Notes under the pieces: model-generated | The model's database searches: none | What the model saw: only the letters and a program-made list of their open reading frames with translations | What the model was told of the DNA's origin: nothing | Part shown: positions 36,299 through 44,592 of the stretch, one piece after another | How positions within the stretch are numbered: position 1 is the first letter of the stretch | How the letters are laid out: each line of letters begins with the position of its first letter | From: Mesorhizobium sp. M4B.F.Ca.ET.203.01.1.1 | Lineage (GTDB): Bacteria; Pseudomonadota; Alphaproteobacteria; Rhizobiales; Rhizobiaceae | DNA length: 64,000 bases | NCBI RefSeq assembly: GCF_004791025.1 | Contig: NZ_SRUO01000003.1 | Span: forward strand, 124,001-188,000 | Direction of reading: 5' to 3' | Program-made: the position numbers and the translations under genes

Positions 36299-37045
36299 TC
36301 ACTCGGCGGCGACGGCACCCGGGGCGAAGGATTTCAGAACGCCACGATAGGGCTTTGCCAGCGGGTTTGCATAGGCGCCGCGTTTGGATGTCGACAGGCC
36401 AAGCGCAATCAGCGCCTCGGCCTGCTTCACCGCAGCGCCGACGCCGTCGATGACCGGCAGGCGGAAATCCCGTTGCAGTTCGGCGGCAAGATCGGCCATG
36501 CCGGCGCAGCCGAGCACGATCGCCTCGGCGCGATCCTGCTCGATGGCGCGCGCGATCTCGTCGCGCAGCTTGACGATGGCGCCCGACGACGGGTCCTCCA
36601 GCGCCAGGACCGGAATGTCGGCGGCGCGCACGCGGGCCCGCGCGGCCATGCCGTAGCGCCGCACCAGCTCTTCGACCGGCACGCGCGAACGTTCGGTGGT
36701 GGTCACCACGCTGAAGCGCTGGGCAATGAAGGAGGCGACGCTGAGCGCCGCTTCGCAAATGCCGATGACCGGGATGGCCGCCATGGCGCGCGCCGCGTCC
36801 AACCCGGTGTCGTCGAAGCAGGCAATGATCGCCGCCTGCGCGCCGGCACGCTCGCCGGCGGCGATCTCGACCAGCAGGCCGGGCACGGCAAGTGCCTCGT
36901 CGTAGTAGCCCTCGATCGACACCGGCCCCATCGACGAGGTGACTGCGAAGATCTCCGTCGAGACGCTGGCAACCGAGCGGGCGGCCGCCGCGACGGTTTC
37001 GGTCATGCTGGCGGTCGTGTTCGGGTTCACCACAAGAATCTGCAC
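36299..37045 (-). CDS. Aspartate/glutamate racemase superfamily protein (hydantoin-racemase-like)
   Basis: A 248-residue enzyme of the Asp/Glu racemase fold. The N terminus ILVVNPNTTASMTETVAAAA is typical of HyuE/maleate-isomerase-like members. Both active-site Cys are present: ACFDDTGLDAAR and LGCAGMADL. Such enzymes invert chiral centres by a two-base cysteine mechanism. It follows the permease gene by 11 bases and precedes the GNAT by 4, so it is transcribed with the transporter. This suggests that the imported compound or a derivative is racemised: an amino acid, a hydantoin or a related molecule. Confidence 0.88.
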   Translation of the reverse strand: MQILVVNPNTTASMTETVAAAARSVASVSTEIFAVTSSMGPVSIEGYYDEALAVPGLLVEIAAGERAGAQAAIIACFDDTGLDAARAMAAIPVIGICEAALSVASFIAQRFSVVTTTERSRVPVEELVRRYGMAARARVRAADIPVLALEDPSSGAIVKLRDEIARAIEQDRAEAIVLGCAGMADLAAELQRDFRLPVIDGVGAAVKQAEALIALGLSTSKRGAYANPLAKPYRGVLKSFAPGAVAAE

Positions 37046-37056
37046 GTTGGCTCCGT

Positions 37057-37875
37057 TCAGGCTCGCGCCCGGCGGCGGCCGACATAGACGATCGCGCCGA
37101 GCGTCAGCAGGATCACCAGGGAAGAGAACACGGTGGTCACCGTGCCAAGCGCATAGAGCACCGGCGTCGTTACATTCGTCGTCATGCCGTAGATCTCGAG
37201 CGGCAGCGTGTTGAAACTGCCCGACGTCATCAGCGTGCGGGCGAACTCGTCATAGGAAAGCGTAAAGCCGAACAGGCCGACGCCGATCAGGCTGGGCGCG
37301 ATCATCGGCAGCACCACATGCGCGAAGGTCTGCCAGGACGACGCCCCGAGATCGCGCGCGGCTTCCTCATAGGCCGGCGAGAAGCGGTTGAAGACGGCGA
37401 ACATGATCAGCACGCCGAACGGCAAGGTCCAGGTCAGATGCGCGCCGAAAGCCGACGTGTACCAGGCGGGACGAAAGCCGATCTGCTGGAAGACGACGCC
37501 GATGCCGAGGCTGATGACGATCGACGGCACGACCAAGCTGGCGACGGCGAGATAGAACAAGGCCGCGGCGCCGCGAAACTTGCGACGGAAGGCGAGCCCG
37601 GCGAGCAGCGACACCGTGACCGTTACCGCCATCACCATCAGGCCGAGCGCCAGCGAGCGCCTGAAGCTGCCGCCGAAATCGCCTACCGCCTGCTTCTCGA
37701 ACAGATTGGCGAACCAGTGCAGCGAGACTCCGTTGAGCGGGAAGGTCAGCCCGCCATTCTCGCCCTGGAAGGACAGGATCAGGATCGCCGACAGCGGCCC
37801 GTAGAGAAACAGCACGAACAGGGCGAAGAACGCCGCCAGCAGGTAGAATTGGAGAGTTCGCTTCTCGCGGTGCAT
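37057..37875 (-). CDS. ABC transporter permease (PotC-like)
   Basis: A 272-residue inner-membrane permease with about six helices. The EAA loop reads YEEAARDLGASSWQTFAHVVLPMIAPSLIGVG, which contacts the ATPase. The C terminus GTVTTVFSSLVILLTLGAIVY is usual for PotC-type proteins. It pairs with the PotB-like permease 4 bases upstream. Together with the ATPase at 40182 and binding protein at 38863 it forms an importer of the spermidine/putrescine class. Confidence 0.93.
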   Translation of the reverse strand: MHREKRTLQFYLLAAFFALFVLFLYGPLSAILILSFQGENGGLTFPLNGVSLHWFANLFEKQAVGDFGGSFRRSLALGLMVMAVTVTVSLLAGLAFRRKFRGAAALFYLAVASLVVPSIVISLGIGVVFQQIGFRPAWYTSAFGAHLTWTLPFGVLIMFAVFNRFSPAYEEAARDLGASSWQTFAHVVLPMIAPSLIGVGLFGFTLSYDEFARTLMTSGSFNTLPLEIYGMTTNVTTPVLYALGTVTTVFSSLVILLTLGAIVYVGRRRARA

Positions 37876-37879
37876 CGCC

Positions 37880-38791
37880 TCAGAGCTCCTTGCGGATGTC
37901 GACGATGCGCAGGATGCCGGCGACCATCAAAAGCACCAGCACCAGAAGCACCACCGCGTTGGCGGCGGCGGCCGGATACTGCAGCAGCGACATCTGGTTC
38001 TTCATCATCAGCGCGACCGAGGCGCTCTGCCCGCCCGACATCACCTGGACGGTGGAGAAGTCGGCCATCACCAGCGTGACGACGAAGATGGTGCCGATCG
38101 CCATGCCTGGCTTGGCCAGCGGGATGACGACGTTCCACAAAATTTGCCAGCCGGAGGCGCCGGCGTCGCGCGCGGCCTCGAACAGCGAGCGGTCGATGCG
38201 CATCAGCGTGTTGAAGATCGGCGTCACCATGAACAGCGTGTAGAGATGCACCATGGCGAGCACCACGGCGAATTCGGAATAGAGCAGCCATTCGACCGGC
38301 TTCGGCACCAGCCCCAGCTGCACCAGCGTCGAGTTGACCAGCCCGTTGCGGCCAAGTACCGGGATCCACGAGATCATGCGGATGATGTTGGAGGTCAGGA
38401 ACGGCACGGTGCAGACCAGGAACAGCACCATCTGCATGGCCGTGGTGCGGATGTGGAAGGCTAGGAAATAGGCGACCCAGAAGCCGATGAAGAGCGTCAG
38501 CGCCCAGACGATGGCCGCGTATTTCAGCGTGTTGAGATAGGTCTTCCAGGTGACCCAGGAACCGAGCACATCCGCATAATTGGTGGTCAGAAAATCCGGA
38601 TACATCGCCGCGAAATCGTAGTCCCAGAAGCTGACGACAACGATCATCAGGATCGGCAGCAGCAGGAACGCGCCGAGGATCAGGGCAAGCGGCGTCGCCT
38701 GCAGATAGGGGGCGATGGCGCCAATCGAGAAACGACGGCGCCTTACGGGCCTGGCCGCGGCCATTGCAGGGCGTTCGAGCGCGACTGTCAT
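37880..38791 (-). CDS. ABC transporter permease (PotB-like)
   Basis: A 303-residue permease with about six helices. The first helix is PYLQATPLALILGAFLLLPIL and the EAA loop is LFEAARDAGASGWQILWNVVIPLAKPGMAIG. The start at 38791 (MTVALERP) has a weak GGAT upstream; a start at 38848 would add a Ser/Thr-rich tail unlike the family. It lies between the binding protein and the PotC-like gene in a single operon. Confidence 0.92.
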   Translation of the reverse strand: MTVALERPAMAAARPVRRRRFSIGAIAPYLQATPLALILGAFLLLPILMIVVVSFWDYDFAAMYPDFLTTNYADVLGSWVTWKTYLNTLKYAAIVWALTLFIGFWVAYFLAFHIRTTAMQMVLFLVCTVPFLTSNIIRMISWIPVLGRNGLVNSTLVQLGLVPKPVEWLLYSEFAVVLAMVHLYTLFMVTPIFNTLMRIDRSLFEAARDAGASGWQILWNVVIPLAKPGMAIGTIFVVTLVMADFSTVQVMSGGQSASVALMMKNQMSLLQYPAAAANAVVLLVLVLLMVAGILRIVDIRKEL

Positions 38792-38862
38792 GCTGGATAT
38801 CCGACGAGTGGTTGTGTTTGCGGATGACGACGGCGTCGCCGCCGTCATCCGCCATCAGTGCA

Positions 38863-40152
38863 TCACGCCGCGATGAACTCGTTCCAGCGCTTCACCATGT
38901 AGCGGTCCTCGTCCATGACCGAGTTCCAGCAGGCGACCTTGCCCATGCGCTGTTCGAACGAGCCGCCGTCGCGCACCGCGCCCGCCTTCTCCATGACCTT
39001 GCCGTCCGGCGACAGGATATCGCCCTTGGCCGCCTTGCCTTCGATCCAGTAGCCCCACTCGTCCTCGGACATGAACTTCTTGGCCGACACCATGTTGGCC
39101 GAGTAGTAGCCCTGGCGGTTGAGATAGCCGCCGACCCAGCCGGACGTGTACCAGTTGATGTATTCGTAGGCGGCGTCGAGCTCGGCGCCCTTGAGATGCG
39201 CGGCAAGGCCGAGGCCGCCGCCCCAGGAGCGATAGCCTTCCTTGAGCGGCTGGAACCGGCAGGCGATGCCCTTCGAGCGGACCGCGGCCACGGCCGGCGA
39301 CCACATCGACTGGATCACCACTTCGCCCGACGCCATCAGATTGACGCTCTCGTCGAAAGACTTCCAGAAGGCGCGGAACTGCCCGGCCTGCTTGGCCTTG
39401 ATCAGGAAGTCGATCGTCTTGTCGATCTCCTCCTTGGTCATGTTGCCCTTGTCGGCGTATTTGATGTTGCCGGTGGCCTCCATGATCATCGCCGCGTCCA
39501 TGATGCCGATCGACGGAATGTTGAGGATCGCGGTCTTGCCCTTAAAGGCCGGGTCCATGATGTCGGCCCAGGTGGTGATGTCGCGGCCGACGAGGTCGGG
39601 ACGGATGCCCAGCGTGTCGGCATTGTAGATCGTCGGCACCATGGTGAACCAGTCGGTCGGCGCCTTGGCGAAGACCTTGCTGTCCTGCGCCTCGACATAG
39701 CCGACCGTGTGCGGCGCGGTACCCTGGGCGATGACGCTGTCCGGCGTCAGCTTGCCGGTTTTGAACAGCGGCACCAGTTCGTCGTAATATTTCAGCTTGC
39801 TGACATCCATCGGCTGCAGCACGCCGGTGGGAAACACCTTCTTGCAGATCCAGTATTCGATGTCGGCGATGTCGTAGCTGTCAGGTTGCGTCACCGCGCG
39901 CTGCGCGGCGGCGTCGGAATCGGTCGCCGTCATCTCCAGCGTGATGCCGAGGTCCGCCTTGCACTTCTCGGCGATGGCATTGAGGTTCGACACGCCGGTG
40001 CCGAACTGGCGCAGCGTGATGTTCGATTTCGCCCAGATCGTCGGGAAGCCGGTGATGATGCCTGAGCCGGCGGCAAGGCCGACCGCCGCGGCACCCGTCT
40101 TGAGCAGCGAGCGGCGGGAAATGCCTGTCTTCTTGTCGGTGGTGTTGGTCAT
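38863..40152 (-). CDS. ABC transporter substrate-binding protein (PotD-like), Tat-exported
   Basis: A 429-residue periplasmic binding protein. The N terminus has a twin-arginine signal (ISRRSLLKTGAAAVGLAAGSG, Arg13-Arg14) followed by a cleavage region near TIWAK. The mature part shows PotD/PotF-type features: DIADIEYWICKKVF, APHTVGYV, IGIMDAAMIMEATG, SMWSPAVAAVRSKG and LDAAYEYINWYTSG. It would present the ligand to the two permeases. The start is preceded by AAGGGGAA. The ligand could be a polyamine, or a modified amino acid given the racemase in the operon. Confidence 0.92.
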   Translation of the reverse strand: MTNTTDKKTGISRRSLLKTGAAAVGLAAGSGIITGFPTIWAKSNITLRQFGTGVSNLNAIAEKCKADLGITLEMTATDSDAAAQRAVTQPDSYDIADIEYWICKKVFPTGVLQPMDVSKLKYYDELVPLFKTGKLTPDSVIAQGTAPHTVGYVEAQDSKVFAKAPTDWFTMVPTIYNADTLGIRPDLVGRDITTWADIMDPAFKGKTAILNIPSIGIMDAAMIMEATGNIKYADKGNMTKEEIDKTIDFLIKAKQAGQFRAFWKSFDESVNLMASGEVVIQSMWSPAVAAVRSKGIACRFQPLKEGYRSWGGGLGLAAHLKGAELDAAYEYINWYTSGWVGGYLNRQGYYSANMVSAKKFMSEDEWGYWIEGKAAKGDILSPDGKVMEKAGAVRDGGSFEQRMGKVACWNSVMDEDRYMVKRWNEFIAA

Positions 40153-40181
40153 TGTCAGTTCCCCTTTTTGGTTGTGATGGT

Positions 40182-41270
40182 TCAGGAATTGAGGCGGCCG
40201 AGGATTATCGTGTCCTCGACATCCCAGGCGATCGGCACCGCGTCGCCGACGGCGACCGGCCTGGCGAAGAAGCTCTCGTCATCGAGGATGACGGTGAAAT
40301 CCTCGATGCCGGCGCCATTGACCGAGAGCTTCACGGTCGCGCCGCGATATTCGATGTTGGAAACGATGCCGCTGAAGCCGAGCCCCGCCGCCGGCGCTTC
40401 GCCGACGCGCACACGATCGGTGCGGATGGCGATGTCGATCGGCGCGCCGGGTTCGCGGGCCTGCCCGCTCGCGGCCAGTGAGGCGCCACCCGGCACATCG
40501 AAGAACGCCAAGCCGTCGCGCTCGCCGCTGACACGCCCGGAGACGACATTGTGGTCGCCCATGAAGCGGGCGACGAACGCGGTCGCCGGCCGTTCGAACA
40601 CCGTGCGCGGCGGCGCCGCCTGCTCGATGCGGCCATCGTTCATCACCACGATCAGGTCGGCCAGCGCCATCGCCTCCTCCTGGCTGTGGGTGACGTGGAC
40701 GAAGGTGATGCCGAGCGAGGCCTGCAGTTTCTTCAGCTCCGCCCGCATACGGATCTTCAGGAATGGATCGAGCGCCGAAAGCGGCTCGTCGAGCAGCAGC
40801 GCTTCGGGGTCGGTGATCAGCGCGCGCGCCAGCGCCACACGCTGCTGCTGCCCGCCCGAAAGCTGCGCCGGACGGCGGCTGGCATAGCCGTCCATCTGCA
40901 TCAGCTTCAGCATGTCGAGCGCCTTGGCGTGGCGCTCCGCCTTGCCGACGCCCTTCATCTTCAGGCTGAAGGCGACGTTGTCGACAAGGTCGAGATGCGG
41001 AAACAGCGCGTAGGACTGGAACATCATGGCGGTGCCGCGCCTGGCCGGCGGCAGGTCGGTAACGACAACGTTGCCGAGACGGACGTCGCCGCTGGAGATG
41101 CTTTCGTGCCCGGCGATCATGCGCAGCGTCGAGGTCTTGCCGCAGCCGGACGGACCGAGCAGGCAGCAATAGGTGCCGGCCGGGATCTTGAGGCTGATGT
41201 CCTCGACAGCGGTGGTTGCGCCGTAGACTTTCGAAACGGACACGATGTCGATCTCGGCGGCTTTGGACAT
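40182..41270 (-). CDS. ABC transporter ATP-binding protein (PotA-like)
   Basis: A 362-residue ATPase. Walker A is GPSGCGKTS, the Q-loop lies in MMFQSYALFPH, the signature is LSGGQQQRVALARAL, Walker B is ALLLDEPLSALD, and the switch His is in VHVTHSQEEAM. A C-terminal TOBE domain (about residues 275-355) follows. The start is preceded by GAGGAG. It is the first gene of the operon (ATPase, binding protein, two permeases, racemase, GNAT), so all expression starts from the gap shared with the GntR regulator. Confidence 0.95.
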   Translation of the reverse strand: MSKAAEIDIVSVSKVYGATTAVEDISLKIPAGTYCCLLGPSGCGKTSTLRMIAGHESISSGDVRLGNVVVTDLPPARRGTAMMFQSYALFPHLDLVDNVAFSLKMKGVGKAERHAKALDMLKLMQMDGYASRRPAQLSGGQQQRVALARALITDPEALLLDEPLSALDPFLKIRMRAELKKLQASLGITFVHVTHSQEEAMALADLIVVMNDGRIEQAAPPRTVFERPATAFVARFMGDHNVVSGRVSGERDGLAFFDVPGGASLAASGQAREPGAPIDIAIRTDRVRVGEAPAAGLGFSGIVSNIEYRGATVKLSVNGAGIEDFTVILDDESFFARPVAVGDAVPIAWDVEDTIILGRLNS

Positions 41271-41394
41271 CCGGGCTCCTCTTTGCTCGGATTAACCAAA
41301 GCATCATGCGTGCCAGTTGCCCGCCGCTGCCCTCAAGCGGTTGAATCCTCGAGAAAATCGGCGACCGCGCTCACCGCCTGACAAAGCGGCATTC

Positions 41395-41453
41395 TTGTGC
41401 GATGCACAAATTATGGGCGATTGTTGGCGATGTAAGCAGAAATCGTATGCAAT
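41395..41453. promoter_or_regulatory. Two palindromes in the ABC operon / GntR gap, candidate operators
   Basis: TTGTGC-GAT-GCACAA (41395-41409) is a perfect inverted repeat. ATCGTATGCAAT (41442-41453) is a near-palindrome close to the ATTGTATACAAT-like sites bound by FCD-type GntR regulators of the VanR group. Both lie between the divergent transporter operon and its GntR neighbour. That the GntR protein binds them is inferred. Confidence 0.55.
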
Positions 41454-41532
41454 CTTTTCTGCGATTGCGTTCACTTTGGCTCTCGTGCAGGCGGCCCGAT
41501 TCAGGCTAGAAGTGCTGAGGGACCTTACCGCC

Positions 41533-42246
41533 ATGAACATCGCCGACCAGACCTTTCCTGCCGTCGACAATGCCAACGAGGATCGCGCCCAGGCGATCCG
41601 CGACCAGCTGCGCGACGCCATCGTCGACCGCCGGCTGGCGCCCGGAACAAAGCTGTCGGAAGGCGAGGTCGGCACCCTTTTCGATGTCAGCCGTACCGTC
41701 GCGCGCGCGGCGCTGCAGATGCTTTCCTTCGAAGGCCTGGTGCGCACCGAGCGCAATCGTGGCGCCTTCGTCGCCAATCCCTCGCCGGAAGAGGCGCGCC
41801 AGGTCTTTGCCTCGCGCCGGCTGATCGAGCCCGGCATCGCGATTGCCGCTGCCGGGCGCATCACACCGGCTGACGTTGCCGCCTTCAAGGCACAGCTCGA
41901 AGAAGAGGGCCGCTTCATCGCCGAGCGCGGGCCGAGCGCGAGGCGCTCCGAGATCAAGGCTTCCGGCGATTTCCATCTGCTGCTGGCATCGGTGGCCGGC
42001 AACGTCATCCTGCAGCGATTCATGGAAGAACTGGTCGCGCGCTCCTCTCTGGTGATCGCGCTCTATGGCCGCTCCGGCATTTCGAGCTGCGGCCACAACG
42101 AGCATCTGCAGATCCTGCAGGCGCTGGAGAACGGCAACGCCGAACGCGCCAGCGCGCTGATGCTGCACCACATCGACCATATCGAGGCCGATCTCGACCT
42201 GCGCGTCAGGAGCGGTCCGGCACTGCGGCAGGCGCTCGAGTCCTGA
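41533..42246 (+). CDS. GntR family regulator, FCD subfamily
   Basis: A 237-residue regulator. The winged HTH is at about residues 18-75 (IRDQLRDAIVDRRLAPGTKLSEGEVGTLFDVSRTVARAALQMLSFEGLV). The all-helical FCD ligand domain (about 95-225) retains the metal-site pattern: Asp/His in SGDFHLLLASVAGN, a His in CGHNEHLQIL and LHHIDHIEADL. The start at 41533 has GAGGGA 10 bases upstream. Such regulators usually control a divergent catabolic or transport operon and respond to an organic acid. Here that would be the PotABCD-like operon. Confidence 0.92.
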   Translation: MNIADQTFPAVDNANEDRAQAIRDQLRDAIVDRRLAPGTKLSEGEVGTLFDVSRTVARAALQMLSFEGLVRTERNRGAFVANPSPEEARQVFASRRLIEPGIAIAAAGRITPADVAAFKAQLEEEGRFIAERGPSARRSEIKASGDFHLLLASVAGNVILQRFMEELVARSSLVIALYGRSGISSCGHNEHLQILQALENGNAERASALMLHHIDHIEADLDLRVRSGPALRQALES

Positions 42247-42505
42247 CAATCATCGCCGGCCGGATGGCGCGAAACCTATGCCCGCCCTTTGCGTGCATCA
42301 ATGCAACCGGGGCTGTCGGCCTGACTATTGTTGGGAGTGGTTTTTGCGAACGGTTGCAAAGAGTTAACGGGGGAAAACGGCCTTGGCCCGAATGCAACCT
42401 GACCTACTTTGGTACGGTGATCGCGCCACTGGACACCAACGATGAAGGCTGGAAATGTGCGCCCTGTTTTCACGGTTCGGAGGGCTGAATCGGAGCAGGA
42501 GCAGG
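42247..42505. other. Intergenic region before the tandem paralogs
   Basis: A 259-base gap after the GntR gene. It must contain the promoter of the first paralog; a GTTAACGGGGG tract lies near 42362. I see no terminator hairpin of note and no gene. Confidence 0.35.
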
Positions 42506-43372
42506 ATGGCGCTTAAAGCCGAAGATATTGCCGGCCATCCGGCTGTACACCGCGGTGTCCAGGAACAGTCGCGGGCACTTATCCAGATCTTTGAGACGAG
42601 CCCGCGGCTGGCTGCGATCTTCGCCACGCAGCAGCGCTGGCTGATGGGCCATGTCGGCCTCGCGCTGCATTTCAGGCGCGACCCGAACGACCACCACACG
42701 GCGCTGACCCTGGCGCGCTTCCTCAAGGTCATACGCCAGAATTCGGTGGCCAGCCGCAACACGGCGGAAGCCTTCATCAAGGAGATGCTGCATTACAACA
42801 TCGCAGAATATCTGCCGACCAGCGGAGATGCGCGCGCTCACCCTATGCAGCCGACAGCGGCCACCATCAAGACATTCACCGGCTGGGTCCTCGCTCATCT
42901 GAGGACGCTGGACAGCCTTGACGGCGGCAACCGGCTGGCGACCTTCCTGGAGCGGCCCGAAATGCTGGCCAGATTGCAGCCGCTGATCGCCGACGGCCTG
43001 CTGTCCTCGACGCCGGTACGCGAGCCCGAGCAGACCTTCTCCCTGTTCATCTGGCTCAACAATGGCGGCATCGTCATGGACTGGCTGATGTCCGGCATCG
43101 ATCCGCAGAATGCCGGGTTGGACCGCATCCCGACCAGCATCGTTTCAATCGCGGAGTTTGCCAAATGGCTTAAGCTGTCGCGCACCCATCTCGCGCGCAA
43201 GCTGCACGACGCCGAGGAACTCGGCAGCATCGGCTGGACCGGCCAGCGCGGCCATTCCCTGATGTGGGTTTCGAAAGAATTCTACCACGAATACATGGCC
43301 GTCCAGGCGGCCAAGCTCGCCGTTGTCGACGCGGCCTTCGAGGCCTGTTTTCCAGCGCCGGATAGCGGCTGA
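42506..43372 (+). CDS. Protein of unknown function, first of two tandem paralogs; DNA-binding-like segment
   Basis: A 288-residue soluble protein I do not recognise as a named family. The N-terminal two-thirds are helical (FATQQRWLMGHVGLALHFRRDP and SRNTAEAFIKEMLHYN are the most striking segments). Near residues 225-265 a helix-turn-helix-like stretch (FAKWLKLSRTHLARKLHDAE) followed by a possible wing (WTGQRGHSLMWVS) suggests a transcriptional regulator. The start at 42506 is preceded by GGAGCAGGAGCAGG, a strong ribosome-binding site. The next gene is a close paralog over its whole length, so a local duplication took place. Confidence 0.75.
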   Translation: MALKAEDIAGHPAVHRGVQEQSRALIQIFETSPRLAAIFATQQRWLMGHVGLALHFRRDPNDHHTALTLARFLKVIRQNSVASRNTAEAFIKEMLHYNIAEYLPTSGDARAHPMQPTAATIKTFTGWVLAHLRTLDSLDGGNRLATFLERPEMLARLQPLIADGLLSSTPVREPEQTFSLFIWLNNGGIVMDWLMSGIDPQNAGLDRIPTSIVSIAEFAKWLKLSRTHLARKLHDAEELGSIGWTGQRGHSLMWVSKEFYHEYMAVQAAKLAVVDAAFEACFPAPDSG

Positions 43373-43479
43373 GCAACCGCCTTCTTCACAACCTGCGTGA
43401 TGCCCTGCCGACCGTCTGGCGGCGGCTGGTTGAAACTGCTATCGGCTATAGTCGTCGAGACGTAAGCGGGTCTGGGGGG

Positions 43480-44592
43480 ATGACGCTGAACGCCGAAGAG
43501 ATTGCCGACCATCCGGCGCTGCACCGCTGCGTGCGGATGCAGGCGCTTGCGATGAACCAGGCCTACCAGGCAAACCCGCGCCTTTCGTCCGTCTTTGCCA
43601 CGCAGCAGCGCTGGCTGATGGCCCATATCGGCCTGGCCCTGCATTTCAGGCGCGACCCCGGCGACTACCGGAAGGAAGCGACGGCGGCCCGTATCATCGA
43701 CGCCATCCGTCAGCATCAGGTGGCCAGCCGCAACACCGCCGACGCCTTCATCAAGGAGATGCTTCACTACAACTTCATCGAGGTCGTGCCGGCCGACGAG
43801 GACGCGCGCATTCGCCCCGTGCAGCCGACGCGGTCGAGCCTGGAGGAGGTGCTGGGCTGGATGCTTGCCCATTTGCAGACGCTGGACGGTCTCGACGGCG
43901 CGAACCGGCTGTCCCTCTTTCTTGCGCGATCCGACGCGCTGGCCAGGCTGCAGCCGCTGGTGGCCGACGGCTTGCTTTCGTCCCACCCGGTGCGCGAGCC
44001 CAAACAGACCTTTTCGCTGTTCACCTGGCTGAACAACGGCGGCGCCGTCATGGACTGGCTGATTTCGGGCATCGATCCCGATCATGCCGGCCAGGACCGC
44101 ATCCCGACCGTCGTGGTCTCGATCGGCGACTTCGTCGGATGGCTGAAGCTCTCGCGCACCCACCTTGCGCGCAAGCTGCGCGACGCCGAGGAGATGGGCA
44201 GCATCGGCTGGCTTGGCCAACGCGGCCAATCGGTGATGTGGGTGTCGCGCGATTTCTACAACGAGTACATGACCGCCCAGGCCGTGAAGCTGGCCATCAT
44301 CGACGCCGCATTCGCTGAGGCCTTCGGCACGCAGCCGACAGCTGATCGCTGCGGCATCCCCGTACGGGAGATGCCGCAAATCATGGTCATCAACCCATCG
44401 AGTTGCGATGGCCTCAGTCGATGTCGAAGGACACGCCCTGGGCCAACGGCAGCGCCTTGGAATAGTTCACCGTGTTGGTGGCGCGCCGCATATAGGCCTT
44501 CCAGGCATCCGAGCCGCTCTCGCGGCCGCCGCCGGTTTCCTTCTCGCCGCCGAACGCGCCACCGATCTCGGCGCCCGAGGTGCCGATGTTGA
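43480..44592 (+). CDS. Second tandem paralog of unknown function with a run-on C terminus
   Basis: A 370-residue open frame whose first 285 residues align with the protein at 42506 without gaps of note (same FATQQRWLM, SRNTADAFIKEMLHYN and LKLSRTHLARKLRDAEE segments). The last roughly 80 residues are Arg/Ser/Pro-rich and are read antisense through the last 179 bases of the convergent ALDH gene. The paralog ends before that point, so this tail probably arose by loss of a stop codon or by a frameshift near 44330; true coding may end earlier. Function unknown; possible DNA-binding regulator as for its paralog. Confidence 0.65.
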   Translation: MTLNAEEIADHPALHRCVRMQALAMNQAYQANPRLSSVFATQQRWLMAHIGLALHFRRDPGDYRKEATAARIIDAIRQHQVASRNTADAFIKEMLHYNFIEVVPADEDARIRPVQPTRSSLEEVLGWMLAHLQTLDGLDGANRLSLFLARSDALARLQPLVADGLLSSHPVREPKQTFSLFTWLNNGGAVMDWLISGIDPDHAGQDRIPTVVVSIGDFVGWLKLSRTHLARKLRDAEEMGSIGWLGQRGQSVMWVSRDFYNEYMTAQAVKLAIIDAAFAEAFGTQPTADRCGIPVREMPQIMVINPSSCDGLSRCRRTRPGPTAAPWNSSPCWWRAAYRPSRHPSRSRGRRRFPSRRRTRHRSRRPRCRC

